The position numbers and the translations under genes were made by a program. A stretch of 64,000 nucleotides of DNA, taken from Rhinopithecus roxellana (taxonomy: Eukaryota > Chordata > Mammalia > Primates > Cercopithecidae). The notes below the pieces were generated by a model that did no database searches, had not been told where the DNA came from, and saw only the letters and a list, made by a program, of their open reading frames with translations. This document shows positions 45,005 to 57,774 of this stretch, in pieces; the first letter of the stretch is position 1, and every line of letters starts with the position of its first letter. The stretch is from NCBI RefSeq assembly GCF_007565055.1, contig NC_044554.1:19135921-19199920 (forward strand). Direction: 5' to 3'.

Positions 45005-45302
45005 CCTATCTAACTACCTGTAACAACAGTATGAAGAGGTGGGACCTTTGAGAGGTGATTAAACCATGGGGGTTCTGCCCTCATGGGTAGGGTTATTCTG
45101 TTATAAAAAGATGAGTTTGTCTCCCTTTCTTTTCTTTGTCTTTCCATTTTCTCCATGTGATAATCCTGCAGAAAGGCCCTCTCCGGATCCCAGTGCCATG
45201 GATTTCCCAGGCCCCTAACTTTGAGAAAAATTATTTATGTTTACTATAAGTTACTAATTCTCAGGTATTCTGTTGTAGCCACACAAAATGTACTATAACA
45301 GA
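45005..45302 (+). mobile_element. 5' LTR of a MaLR provirus (MLT1/MSTD-like), truncated
   Basis: GAAGAGGTGGGACCTTTGAG, GATTAAACCATGGGGGTTCT, GCCCTCATGGGTAGGGTTAT, CCATTTTCTCCATGTGATAA and AGGTATTCTGTTGTAGCCAC ACAAAATG, then internal sequence. The first ~80 bases of the usual LTR are not visible. Confidence 0.8.
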
Positions 45303-46215
45303 AAATTGTTACCAAGAGTGTGGTGTTGCTATCAACAAATACCTAAAAATGTGAAAGCAACTTTGAAACCGGGTAATGGGTAGAAGCTCTAAGAATTTGG
45401 AGGAGCAAGCTAGAAAATGCCTAGATGGCCATAAATGGAGTATTAGTGCGATTCTGGTGAGGACACAGAAGAAGAGAGCTATAGGGCAAGTCTGAAAGTT
45501 CTTAGAGATTACTTAAGTGGTCATGACCAGGATATCAGCAGAAAAATAAATGGTGAAGGCAATTCTGACAAGATTTCACATGGAAATGAGGAACAAGGTA
45601 TTGGAAATGGAAAGAAAGACCATCTTTGTTGTAACGCGGCAAGGAACTTTGTTGAATTTTATACATGCACTAGAGCTTTACGGAGGCAGGATTTAAGAGC
45701 ATGACCTAGGATATCAGGTGAAATACATATCTAAGTAGCAAAGCACTCAGAGTGCTACATGACTTCTCAACTGCATATAGTAAAATGCAAGACAGAATTT
45801 ATAATTAAAAGGGGAGAAGATTGTAAAAACTAGAAAAATTATCAGCCTGGCCATGTAAAGAATAAAGAAGTATATTTAGGAGAGAAAACCAAGGATGTAG
45901 CCAAGTCAACATGTGATAAAAAGATTAGTATGAATAAAGGAAACCAGATATGATTCATTAAAGCAATGGGAGGATAACCCTGAAGGCATTTCAGAAAACT
46001 TTCGGGCTGCCACTCCCACTATAGGCCCAGAATGCTACAGCCTTGAGGACAGAAAAGTTTCCAGAAAAGGGCATAGAATATCTACAGAACCTCAGCATTT
46101 GGGGCCACTGGGATGGAATGAATGTATTCTGTATGTGAGAGGAACATGAGTTCTTGGGGGGCTAAGGGTGAAAAGCTAATATGGGAAAATTTTTTTCCTT
46201 CAAAACTCATTTTAA
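45303..46215 (+). mobile_element. MaLR internal region, degraded
   Basis: Starts AAATTGTTACCAAGAGTGTGGTGTTGC, the MaLR internal start, and continues AAATGTGAAAGCAACTTTGA, ACCGGGTAATGGGTAGAAGC and CCATAAATGGAGTATTAGTG in the same order as the THE1 internal region at 35824. About 0.9 kb, shorter than the 1.5 kb typical of the family. No long frame. Confidence 0.78.
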
Positions 46216-46523
46216 AATGTAATTGTCATGTAACTATATCAAGAGGTGGGACCGTTGAGGTAATTAGGCAAATCACCATAAAGCAAAGCCCTCATGGGTG
46301 GGTTAATGCCATTTTAAAAGGATGAGTTCAGCCCCTTTTGTCTCTTTACCCTTCCACTTTCTGCCATGTGATAACACAGCAAGAAGAGCCTTAGCAAATG
46401 CCTGTGCCTTGATCATGGACTTCCCAGCCTCCAGAACTGTAAGACAATAAATTTCTGTTTCTTACAGTTTTCTCAGTCTCAGATATTTTGTTATTACAGT
46501 ACAAAACAGATCAAGACACAAGA
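46216..46523 (+). mobile_element. 3' LTR of the MaLR provirus
   Basis: ATATCAAGAGGTGGGACCGT, AAAGCCCTCATGGGTGGGTT, CACTTTCTGCCATGTGATAA, CTTGATCATGGACTTCCCAG, CCTCCAGAACTGTAAGACAA and AATAAA at 46446-46451, ending with TATTACAGTACAAAACAGAT. Paired with the LTR at 45005, it delimits a MaLR provirus. Confidence 0.82.
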
Positions 46524-47796
46524 TATTGTACAAGTTTTCAGACACCTTAAAATGTTTTGTTGGGTTAGTATGGTCTATGTGACAAGTCAAAAATGCCTGT
46601 GAAAGTGCCATGTTTCTAAGAAATGGAAAGGTAGCAAATACCTGTTATCAAGGTGATATCTTAGATTATATGTTCACCCAATGACTCTATTAAGCAAACA
46701 CTGAAAATCCATAGTGCTTCCAGTTATATCTAAATTTGCCAAAATGTTGAAACAAACAAAAAGCAACTCATTTCTGATAAAAGCTAACAAAGGACTCTGG
46801 GCTTCAATATTTTTGCAGAAGGTGCACTGCATTTTTCTTTTCGTTTTAATGATATAACATTTATCTAAAATGTATTTTATACATTCATAAATTAAACAAA
46901 TAGTGAGTTCCCACAATGCGCCAAACACTATGCTGGAACTTGGAATATCTCAGTGAATAAAGCAAACAACCCTGCCATCTTGAGCTTCCAATGTAACATC
47001 GGTGAAATCATGTTAAAACTTTATTTAAAGTAGAAAAGAAATGTGTAAGACTGTAGTCCAAACAATGTTCAAAGAGTATTTTTGTAAAATAACTTAAAAT
47101 ATAAATAAAAAGAATTCCTTGGACTCATATAAGTAACATTTTCTGGTAAACTAAGAATTAATCATTTATAAAGTTTATTATAAATTTATTAAGTTCCCAT
47201 TTTCATAATAGATACTTGGCTAGCTTTATCATAGGCAAACATTCCAATGTAGTTATAGTATTAAAGTTAAGTAAGAAAAAGAATTGTCTAGGCCTCATTC
47301 AGATAACTAGAAAGGCCAGTCAAAGATTAACAGGACAGAGTTAACAAATTTTAGTCTTCTCTCTTATCCTGGATTTGGAAAGCTTTCTCTTCTTTAAGTG
47401 CTTAGATCTTCATGATTATATTAAAAAGCTGACTTTTAAAGGGATCCATTTACTGCCTTAGACTGAAAAAATGCTATCATACTTTATTCATAGAAGTGAT
47501 TTTTTTTTAAATGGAGATTTCAAGTACAAATGCTCTGCTTACAAATAAATTTCCCGAAAATGAACAATTTAATAGTATTTTGCAGATTCAAGGTGAGTGT
47601 ATTTCATTCAAAATGAATATTCTGTGTTGGTCAATGCTACTTTAAAACTTCAAAAATAGCTCTCAGTTACTGTAAATTCTTAACGTGAAAGTACTGCATA
47701 ACACAGAGGGAGTTGTATGTAAGAAAGAATAAATATTTTAAATTAGATGTACCTAATAGTTTTATTTCTGAGATAGATTTTATAGAATAGGAAGAT
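46524..47796. other. Mostly unassigned; possible ancient repeat at 46890-46990
   Basis: AACAAATAGTGAGTTCCCAC, AATGCGCCAAACACTATGCT and AGTGAATAAAGCAAACAACC resemble a very common ancient mammalian repeat (TATTGAGCACCTACTATGTGCC type). Nothing else is recognised. Confidence 0.4.
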
Positions 47797-48113
47797 GACT
47801 GGGCGCGATGGTTCATGCCTGTAATCCCAGAACTTTGGGATGTCAAGGTGGGCAGATCACTTGAGGTCAGGAGTTCAAGACCAGCCTGGCCAATATGGTG
47901 AAACCCCATCTCTACTAAAAATGCAAACTTAGCCAGGCGTGGTGGTGCATGCCTGTAATTCCAGCTACTCAGGAGGCTGAGGCAGGAGAATCGCTTGAAC
48001 CTGGAAGGCGGAGGCTGCAGTGTGCCAAGATCACGCCATTGTACTCTACTCCAGCCTGGGCAACATAGGAGAGACTTCATCTCCAAAAAAATAGAAAAGA
48101 AAGAAAACAAAAG
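47797..48113 (+). mobile_element. Alu element (S-like), sense
   Basis: GACTGGGCGCGATGGTTCAT, GGGCAGATCACTTGAGGTCA, ACCAGCCTGGCCAATATGGT, GCTTGAACCTGGAAGGCGG and CTCCAGCCTGGGCAACATAG, with an AAAAG-rich tail. GATCACTTGAGGTCAGGAGTTC is AluSx-like. Long minus-strand open frame across it (47667-48140) is only antisense Alu. Confidence 0.94.
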
Positions 48114-49439
48114 AAATAGGAAATAGATAATGCATGCCATATCCTATTTTTAAAAAGCATTACACTCAGATGTATTCTTACAAATTAATATAATTTTCTA
48201 TGAATTTATAGTATAAAGCATCATTTAACAAAGAAAGCATTATGTTTCAAATTGCAGTATCTCCTGTTAGCCACTAACATTTTGCATTTTTATTAGCATT
48301 GGTAACAACAGTCACAACTATATACTTTTAACTTTAAATGTTAACTTGAAATTTGAGGCTCAAAATTCTTTCAAATTTCATTAAATCAAAAAATTGAAAA
48401 TAAATTATTCTTGTGATCTCATAAGTATTCCAAATACCTCAAAATATAAATTTCATATGCTTTTTAAAATTAAAATGTTGATCATAAATTAAGTGGTAAA
48501 ATTATTAACTCATATTCCTGCAACATAAACGTGCAGTATTTTTCCCAATGTGACTGCTATTGGAAAGATTACTAGTTCAGAATATTGAAAGAAATGTATT
48601 TGCATTCATTCCCTGCTTCAAATAAATAACAACATCACTAAAATAAAATATCCTGAAATAGGAAGCATGTCACTCTAACTGAACAGCTCTCTTACGTGAA
48701 GTGTCAGAGAAAATTGCTTTACTTTAATGCTTATCAGAAGAGCACACATCCCTTATCTCTGACCAGAATTATCAGGGGCAAAATAACGTTGAAATAGCTT
48801 GGTATTTTGCCTTTTACTAGCTTTCCTTTTTTTTCTCTCTCTTTTCTACATTTAGCTCATTTAATGATGATTACCAAGAAATGGGAATAATTAAAACGTT
48901 AATGGATAGATGATAGCATCCCTTTTGTATTTCTTTTATCAAATTGTCTATAATATGTTGAAAACTTGAATAAAGGAACAAAGACAGTGAAAACTATTTT
49001 TGCCACATTACTCAATAAGTGAAGTGAATGTTATAAATACTTCAGGAATAAGAATTACATAAGCTTCTATCATTTAGATTAATTTAAGTATTAGATTGAT
49101 TTAGATTAATAATAATTATTAATTATTAGTAGTTCTTATATTTTTGTTTTTAATGAATAATTTGTGTACTCCAGGAAATAAAAATAAAAATAATGGAGGA
49201 AACTGAGTGGAGAAGGGATTTTAATATGCAAAGAAAGAAAAATGAATATCAAATAAATGAAAGAATAAGTGACTATTATAAAATCATCCTAAAGAAATCA
49301 ATGGCTAAAAATTAATTATAATGGAAATAAAATATTTATAAATATTGAGCAATATAATCCCTGTTTTTAAAATCAAAAAGGATGATAATTAATTACTAAT
49401 ATTTTACCACAGGAAAGTAGGGAAAATCTCATAAAATAA
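48114..49439. other. Very AT-rich DNA, nothing recognised
   Basis: No gene or repeat family recognised. Local low-complexity ATTAAT/TTATTA stretches at about 49080-49160. Confidence 0.5.
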
Positions 49440-50110
49440 ATATGAAAAAACTAGAAGAAAATGCATAATAAGAGCAGAAGCTATTAGCATATGAAACAAA
49501 GAAAGGAAAGAGTTGATCAACAAAACTATAACTGTTTTTGAAAGAAATAAATAGACAAACTTTTAACAAGATGAATTTTAAAAAAGAGCAAGGGAGAAAA
49601 GATTATTATAATTATCCGCAAAAGAAAGGCAAGGCATAACTGCACATAAGATATATAATAAGAAAAATGCAAACAGCATCACAAAACATGAGATAATACT
49701 ATAATTTAATTTATACCAATAAGCTATGTACACACCTACACACTAAAACAGATAAATGTTAAAATTCCATAGGAACATAAATATTACCAAAAAAGGTCTT
49801 AAGAAAAAAAATAGAAATCAGAATATATCAGTAACTTCTGTAGAAATATCATAAAATTTTCATACCTCCCCAGGTCCCTGCAAAAAAAACAAAGGAGGAG
49901 GCAGACATAAGTCTAAAGTACAAATGGCTTAATTGGTCGCCCTTCTTATCATAAATTTAAAGACAAAAAAACTCTATTTAATTTAATTTATTCTAGAGAA
50001 TAGCAGGAAAGGGAAAAATTGCCCAAATCCTTTTATAATGCTGACTGAACCTTCATATCAAAACTGAATATGGTATGTTAAGACATTTGCCACTCTATTC
50101 CATTACAACA
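49440..50110 (+). mobile_element. Ancient L1M ORF2 fragment
   Basis: Diverged L1 ORF2: AGAGCAGAAGCTATTAGCAT, GTTGATCAACAAAACTATAA, AGGCATAACTGCACATAAG, and TTTTATAATGCTGACTGAAC CTTCATATCAAAACTG near 50030, where L1 has the FYEA..ILIPKP block. It is cut by the L1 beginning near 50115. Confidence 0.6.
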
Positions 50111-50114
50111 CACT

Positions 50115-52640
50115 AAAAAAAGGCGGGGGGCTGAGATGTCAGAAAGGAGGCAGGGCTAGTGAGCAGAAAGGAGGCAGGGCTAGTGAGCATCTCCCTCTTA
50201 GATGGAGAGAACAGTGTGTGGAGATTCACACTGTGAACTTTTGTTCCAAGGACCACGACAGGAATGTACCAGGAAAACTGAAAAAAAAATCACAGATCCT
50301 TTGACAGAGGCAGCATGCCACTGCAAACTCTGTAAGACAGGCAAAAAACTGTGAGTTCCAAGTGTGTGACAAAGGGAGAACCTTCCTTCAAACATGAATT
50401 TCTACTGGGAAATCTGAACATACAGATCACAGGAGAAGGCTTTCACCTTACCTAGAGCTGGAACAGACTTAGGGAGCAGCGTGAAGTATAAAAGGAGAAG
50501 CAGAATCAGAAAGAGCCTTGTAGGCATTCCCAGTCTCCAACTCAAGCCCATTGAAGCCATCCCTGACTGTATCTCACAGGAGCCCATGAGGAATGCAGCT
50601 AGCAGATTTAGGGAAGGGTTGCACGGTGAAAGAAGCTGCCAACTGAATTTTGTGACAATTTCAAGTGGGCACGAACTTCCTCGAACAGAATCTGGGGAGC
50701 AAACGAGAACTGCAGCAGATATGAGCACAGGGGCAGGGCACCAACATTGCTGGCAGACTGAGGTGGAGGATTCGGGGGAAGGGGTAGGGATGTGGCCTAA
50801 AAGCTGTGCTTGCTTTCTCAGTCAGGAAGCTTATTGGCCTAGGGCACATCTGAGTTCTGTGGGCACACTGCCTTGATCTAAACTTGGCACTGTTAGTGGG
50901 GCAATGCAGGAGCAAAACCAGCCTCACCAACCACCTGGGAGCTGGGTGAGGTCTTTCACTACCAGCTACCTCTTACTCCCCTAGCGAAGTCACTGCACAG
51001 CAGAGGCAGCTATACTCCCCTCAGGAACATAACCCCATTGAACTGAGAACCACCCCCACATTCCCTACAGTGATTGCAGCAAGGCCTACCCAGGGAGAGT
51101 CTGAGCTAAGATCCACCTAATGCTTTCCCCACCTGATGGTATTTCTCTACCTGCCCTTGTAGCATAAGACAAAAGATATAAACTTTGGGGAACTCTATGG
51201 CCCCACTCATTGACTGAGAAACCAGAATACTTCCCCGACCATCTTAAGGCAAGCTTATATCCCACTACTACTACTTCAGCAAGTGCTCTTTTGCAAATGC
51301 CACCTTCTGGCTGAAGGCCAACCAACCCAGGCCATTACAAGAACTCTTGGCAGAATAGCACTGCTCCCAGGAAGGAGAAAGCAACAGCTAACACCACTGC
51401 CTGCAGCACCCTAGCTAACAAGAGGCCCTGAGCCTGTCCACATGACAACTTCACTGCTAACATAACCACCATTCAAGAAAGCCAGCACACCAAATCTATC
51501 TAAAACCAAGAAATCTCAGAGTCTACATCACTCCCCTGACACTTCCACCAAAGCAGGCACTGGTATCCATGGCTGGGAGACCTGAAGACAGGTCACCCCC
51601 TTGCAGACATTCCCTAGCTCCAACCTAGGTCTAGTGGCCCTGCTGGGTGGCTAGACCAGAAGAGCAATAACAATCACTGCCGTCTGGCTCTTTTTAAGCC
51701 CCATTCCTAGGGTAAATCAGGGGAGCACCTCATCAAGGGATAGCACTGTGGGACAAAGGAATCTGAAGAGCAGGCCTTGAGTTCCTTATCTTTCCACTGG
51801 TAGGAATTTTCTCACAGCAGAGACACAATTGCAATATTGGGAGCAGTAGGGAAAGTCTGCACATCTACCCCAACAGGCAGGCAGCCTCTGTGATCATGAA
51901 GGGCCTTGGAGAAAGGGTCCCTGCACTCCACTGCAGACACAGTTAGGGCTTCCCCTGCAGGAACGCAGCAAGGAGACAACTATAGACAGCATTTCTGGAA
52001 CAATCCAGGGTGAGCGCAGCACCACTGGAGGAGCACCTCCCAGATTCAGGCCTGCACAAGAGGCAGAGTCATAATTCCTCCCTAGATGGAACATCAACAT
52101 TCCTATAGATGAAAGAGGTGCTTGTCTGATCTGAAGAGCTGAAACACGATGACAAGAGTGAGTCTGTGAGGTGAACAACTTTCCTGTTGGCTTGTCAGGG
52201 GAGCTGAGGTAGCTCCCACTCTTCACCCTGATAAAACCTCAGCATGTCTAATTGAGAGCTTCCCCAGCTACCCTCATCAAGGCTGGGACCTCAGCCCACC
52301 ATTTGATATTACATCTACCCAACTGCTTTAGCCACAACTAGTGCCAACCCAGGGATACCTCCCCTATTGGCCTAAAGCCTGAATCACCAACTCAGTTAAT
52401 ACAATACTAGGAAAAAATAAGTAAGTAAATAAATAAAATATACACCACAACAGAATGAAATAAGCTGCAAGAGAGCTCTGCCATTCCAACTCCATAGGAG
52501 ACAGTGAACTTGCCCACACACAAAGAACACAACTGCTACAAACAGCATCAGGAAAAGCCAGTGCACAAAGACTCTCTGTGACTAAGGAACTCATACAGAG
52601 TTGTCCCCCCTACAAGCACCAAGTATCAAATTAGGCTAAA
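50115..52640 (+). mobile_element. L1PA13-16-like 5' UTR (long, GC-richer)
   Basis: A ~2.5-kb untranslated leader collinear with old L1PA 5' UTRs: GGGGCAGGGCACCAACATTG, CAGTCAGGAAGCTTATTGGC, GTCTGAGCTAAGATCCACCT, CCAACCCAGGCCATTACAAG, CTGAAGACAGGTCACCCCCT, GAACAACTTTCCTGTTGGCT, CCTCAGCATGTCTAATTGAG, GGATACCTCCCCTATTGGCC and AAGAGAGCTCTGCCATTCCA. Several 60-130 codon frames on both strands here are chance frames of a GC-rich leader. Confidence 0.82.
50141..50188 (+). repeat. Perfect 24-bp tandem duplication
   Basis: AGAAAGGAGGCAGGGCTAGT GAGC occurs twice without a mismatch, at 50141-50164 and 50165-50188, near the 5' end of the L1. Confidence 0.97.
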
Positions 52641-53749
52641 ATAAACATTAAAATTTAATCCTTAAGAGGAAAAAAGAGAAATTTAAATATAAAAAAACAC
52701 AGTCCAATCATAAATTCAAGAAAAATTTGAAGAAATAGTTTATCCAAATGAGAAAGAACCAGAAAAGTAATTATGGTAATATAACATAACAGGGCTCTAT
52801 AACACCCCGAAAAGATCACACTAGCTCCCTAGCAATGGATCCAAACCAAGAAGAAATCTCTGAATTGCCAGACAAAAAATTCGAAGCTTGATTATTAAGC
52901 TACTCAAGGAGGTACCAGAGAAAGGACGAAAACCAACTCAAATAAATTGAAAAAAAAATACATGATATGGATGAAAACTTTCCAGAGTAATAGATATCAT
53001 AATGAAAAAACAATCATAACTTGTGGAAATCAAAGACATACTTAAGGAAATACAAAATGCAGTGGAAAGTTTCAACAATAGACTAGAACAAGTATAAGAA
53101 AGAATTTCAGAGCTTGAAGGCAAGGCTTTCAAATTAACCCAATCAGATATAGACAAAAAAAAAAAAACCTAAAAATAAAATGAACAAAGTCTCCATAAAT
53201 TTAGGATTATGTTAAACAGCCAAACCTAACAATAATACTTGGCATTCCTGAAGAAGAGAAATCGCAAAGCTTGAAAAAACTTATTTGAGGGAAACGGTGA
53301 GGAAAACTTTCCTGGCCTTGCTAGAGATGTAGACATCAAAATATAAGAAGCTCAAAGAACTCCTGGAAAATTTATCATAAAAAAAAATCACCTAGGCACA
53401 TAGTCATTTGGTTATCTAAAGTCAAGACAAAGGAAAGTATCTTAGAGCTGTGAGAAAAAAGCATCAGGTAAACTATAAAGAAAAACCTATCAGTTTAACA
53501 GCTGACTTCTCAGCAGAAACCTTACAAGTCAGAAGAGATTGGGATTCTATCTTTAGCCTCCTTAAACAAAATAATTGTAAGTCAGGAATTTTGTATCCAG
53601 CAAAAGTAAGCTTCATAAGTGAAGGAGAGATAAAGCATTTTTCGGGCAAACAAATGCTGAGAGAATTTGCCACTACCAAACTGGCGCTACAAGAAATGCT
53701 AAAAGGACTTCTAAATCTTGAAACAAAGCCTCAAAATACACTGACTTAG
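52641..53749 (+). pseudogene. L1PA13-16-like ORF1, broken
   Basis: The N-terminal and coiled-coil part (52641-53160) carries stops, for example around GCTTGATTATTAAGCTACTC and CAAGTATAAGAAAG. A homopolymer A13 at 53155-53167 adds a frameshift. The RRM region is visible at TTGGCATTCCTGAAGAAGAG. The C-terminal domain is open as a 99-codon frame at 53450-53749 (ADFSAETLQVRRDWDS, FATTKLALQEMLKG). The whole is the size of L1 ORF1 but cannot give a full protein. Confidence 0.82.
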
Positions 53750-53837
53750 AACCTCCTTAAAGCATAAATCTCACAGAGTCTATTTAAAAAACACACACAC
53801 ACACAATTTAAAAAAAGATATTTAGGCAACAACTAAC

Positions 53838-56800
53838 ATGACGAATATAACAGTACCTCACATCTCAATACTAACAATGAATGTAAATGGCCTAAGTGCT
53901 CCACTTAAAAGACAGAGTGGCAGAAGAACCCACAAACCAAGTATTTGTGGACAAAAACCCACAAACCAAGTATGTGCCATCTTCAAAAGACTCACCTAAC
54001 ACATAAGGACTCATAAACTTAAAGTAAAGGCGAGGAAAAGGATATTCCATGCAAATAGAAACCAAATGCAAGCAGAACTAACTATTCTTATATCAAACAA
54101 AACAGACTTTAAAGCAACAACAGTTAAAAAAAGACAAAAAAGGGACATTATATAATGATAAAAGTGTTAGTCCAACAGGGAGATATCACAATCCTAAATA
54201 TATATGCACTTAATACTGGAGTTGCCAAGTTTATAAAACAATTACTACTAGACCTAAGAAATGTGATAGACAGGTACACAATAATAGTGGGGGACTTCAG
54301 TATTCTGCTGACAGCACTAGACAGGTCATCAAGACAGAAAGTCAACAAAGAAGCAATGGACTTAAACTATACCCTAGAACAAATGGACTTAACAGATATT
54401 TACAGAACATTCTACCCAACAACTGGAGAATACACATTCTTCTCAACAGCACATGGAAGATTCTCCAAGATAGACCATATGATAGGCCACAAAACAAGAC
54501 TCAACAAATTTAAGAAAATCAAAATCAGATCAAGTATCATCTCAGACTACAGTGGAATACAACTGGAAATTAACTCTAAAAGGAACACTCAAAACTATAC
54601 AAATACACAAAAAGTAAATAACCTGTTCTTGAATGATCTTTGACAAAAGAGAGTTCTGTAACAATGAAATCAAGATACAAATTAATTTTTTTTGAAATGA
54701 GCAATAATAATGACACAACTTATCAAAACCTCGGGAATACAGCAAAATTGGTGCTAAGAGGAAAGTCCATAGCATTAAATCAAAAAGTCTTAAAGAGCAC
54801 AAGTAGAAAACCCGATGTCACGCCTCTAGGAACTAGAGAAACAAGAACAAACTAAAAGATAACCATGATTAAGTGAGTTTTATATCAGACATGAATTAAC
54901 ATATACAAGTCAATAAATGTAATACAACAGAAAAAATTAAAAACAAAAATCATATGATCATCTCAATAGATATAGAAAAAGGATTTGACAAAGTACAGCA
55001 TAAACCCTCAATAAAATTGATTAAAACCCTCAATAAAATTGATAAAAACCCTCAATAAAATTGGCATACTTCAAAGTAATAAAAGCCATCTGTGACCAAC
55101 CCACAGTCAATATAAAACTGAATGGCAAAAAGTTGAAAGCATTCCTTCTAAGAACTAGAACAAGAAAAGGATGCTCACTTTCACCACTTCTATTCAACTC
55201 AGTACTGCAAGTCCTAACCAGAGCAACTAGAAAAGAGAAAGGATAAAAAGGGCATCCACATTGGAAAACAGGAAGTCAAACTGTCACTGTTCATGACAAG
55301 AGGATCATATACCTAGAAAACCTTAAAGATTCATCCAAAAGGCTCCTAGATCTAATAAGTGAATTCAGTAAAGTTAGGATACAAAATCATTGTACACAAA
55401 TCGGTAGTACCGCTATACACCAACAATACACCAAGCTGAGAATCAAATGAAGAACTCATTCCCTTTTACAACATCTGCGAAAGAAGTAAAATACTTAGGA
55501 ATATATATATAACCAAGGAGGTGAAAGATCTCCACAAGAAAAGCTGTAGAGTATTATTGAAAGAAATAATAGATGACACAAATAAATGGAAACACATCCC
55601 ATGCTCATGGATGAGTAAAATTAATATTGTGAAAATGACCATACTGCCCAAAGCAATCTACAGAGTCAATGAAATTTCCATCAAAATACCATCATCATTC
55701 TTCACAGAACTAGAAAATACTATTTTAAAATTCATATGGAACCAAAAAAGAGCCTGCATAGACAAACCAATACTAAGCAAAAAGAACAAATCTGGAGGCA
55801 TCACATTACCTGACTTCAAATTATACTACAAGGACGTAGTAACCAAAACAGTATGTAGACCAATGCACAAGAATAGAGAATCCAAAAAAAAGCCAAATAC
55901 TTAGTGCCAACTCATCTTCAACAAAAGCATAGAAAACATAAAGTGGGGGAATGGCACTCTATTCAACAAATTGTGCTGGGATAATTGGTAAGCCACATGT
56001 AGAAGAATGAAACTAGATTCTCATTTCTCACCTTATACAAAAATCAACTCAAGATGAATTAAAGACTTAAATCTAAGGCCTGAAACCATAAAAATTCTAA
56101 AAATTAACATCAGAAAAGCTCTTCTAGACATTGGCTTAGGCAAAGACTTCATAATCAAGAACCCAAAAGCATATTCAACAAAAACAAAAATAAATAAATA
56201 GGACCTTATTAAACTAAAAAGCTTCTGCACAGCAAAAGAAATAATTAGCAGAGTAAACAAACAACCCACAGAGTAGGAGAAAATATTCACAAACTATGTA
56301 TCCAACAAAGAACTAATATCCAGAATCTACAAGGAACTCGAACAAATGAGCAAGAAATAAACAAATAATCCCATCAAAATGTGGTCAAGGGATATGAATA
56401 AGCCATTCTCAAAGGAAGATATATGGATAGCCAACAAACATGAAAAAATGCTCAACATCAATAAGTATTAATAACAGGAAAATGAAAATTAAAACCACAA
56501 TGGCATACCTCCCTACTCCTGCAAGAATGGTCATAATTAAAAAGTAAAAAATTGATAAATGTTGACACAGATGTGGTAAAAAGAGTACACTGTTACACCC
56601 CTGGTGGGAATGTAAACTAATGCAATCACTATGAAAAACAGTATGGAGATTTCTTAAAGAACTAAAAGTAGAACTACCATTTGACCCAGCAATCTCATTA
56701 CTGGGTATCTATGCAAAGAGCAAGAAATCATTATATGAAAAATACACATGTACACACATGTTTATTGTAGCACAGTTTGCAATCACAAAAATATGAAACC

Positions 56801-56985
56801 AACCTAAATGCCCATCAACCAACAAGTGGATAAAGAAAATGTGGTACCATGGAATACTGCTCAGCCATAAAATGTAATGAAAGAATGCCATTTGCAGCAA
56901 CTTGGATGGAATTGGGAACCGTTATTCTAAGTGAATAGAAAATCAAATATCGTATGATCTCACTTGTAAGTGGAAGCTAAGTTGT
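53838..56985 (+). pseudogene. L1PA13-16-like ORF2, deleted and inactive
   Basis: ATG at 53838 gives MTNITVPHISILTMNVNG, the normal start with N of the VNG motif. The endonuclease frame 54155-54643 shows GDFS where GDFN is required and SDY where SDH is required, so two catalytic residues are lost. Near 54856 the sequence jumps from the end of the post-endonuclease region to ATAACCATGATTAAGTGAGT in the reverse transcriptase, a deletion of several hundred bases. At 55287-55300 the FADD segment is reduced to TTCATGACAAGAGG. A 3x22-bp repeat lies at 55001-55065. The C-terminal region is collinear through ACTGGGTATCTATGC (56700). Confidence 0.85.
55001..55065 (+). repeat. Triplicated ~22-bp unit in ORF2
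   Basis: Three successive copies of AAACCCTCAATAAAATTG with TAT/TA linkers. L1 has this block once (ACCCTCAATAAA..TTGG). Confidence 0.93.
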
Positions 56986-57212
56986 GAGGATGCAAAAGTA
57001 TAAGAACAATATAATGGAATTTGAGGACTCTGGGGAACGTATAGGAGGGGGTGGAGAATAAAAAACTACATATTGGATACAGTGTACACTGCTCAGTTAA
57101 CAGGTGCACTAAAATTTCAAAAATCATCACTGAAGAACTTGTTCATTTAACAAAAAACCACCTGTTCCTCCAAATAGCTATTGAAATAATAATAATAGTA
57201 AAAACTGCTTTC
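56986..57212 (+). mobile_element. Old L1PA-type 3' UTR
   Basis: GAGGACTCTGGGGAACGTAT AGGAGGGG, ACAGGTGCACTAAAATTTCA, AAAATCATCACTGAAGAACT, ACCACCTGTTCCTCCAAATA and GCTATTGAAATAATAATAATAG. It follows the pattern of L1PA8-L1PA17 3' UTRs (GGGTGCACCAAAATCTCACAAATCACCAC). Confidence 0.82.
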
Positions 57213-57774
57213 AGCAATTCTCCATTACTCTAAGGTCGTAAATTTATCCTGCTATTAATTCCTTTAGTTTAAATGATTTTAGAGGATTTATGTGTGTTTT
57301 CACCTCATTTTTTTCAATATTTTTGTATTCAGCTCACCTAGAAAGTTAAATTTGTTTTGGAGGAGAATATGAGGCATAGGTTTATTTTCAAAATTATATT
57401 TTCATCAAATTGATGGGTAATTGTATCAACACTTTCCATGTGCAAGACTTGATAGACTTCATGATCACAAAATCATTATAATCCCACAGCACTAATTCAA
57501 TGTAGGCATGCATCTGGCATATTAGACTTGATTTTAAACCTGAATGAGAGAGGAATGTGGAAACCATATAGCATGATGAAGGACAGAGAAAAATAGTCCT
57601 CAGGTTCAGCTTTGAAATGACTAACAAGAGATAGGACAGCTTTAATGCAGTAGTCATCAAGGATTCTCATGCTGAAGAATAAAATGAGCTGGGGCACCTC
57701 ACAAAGGGATGGGCAACTCCAACTCTAGGCTATACATCTAAAGTCCTTATTGCTCACTGCCAATTAGAACTTTA
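57213..57774. other. Nothing recognised
   Basis: No gene or repeat family recognised. Minus-strand frames of 66 and 88 codons (57394-57697) show no domain. Confidence 0.5.

Noticed and set aside
47667..48140. 157-codon minus-strand frame resembling an Alu-containing protein
   Set aside because: Antisense Alu translation (LECSG/QAGLELLTSSD type), a classic false ORF.
50402..52226. Several 80-131 codon frames on both strands
   Set aside because: All lie within the old L1PA 5' UTR, which is untranslated and GC-richer than the surroundings.
53781..53804. Short (AC)n after an A-run
   Set aside because: About eight AC units only, at the L1 inter-ORF region; too short to matter.
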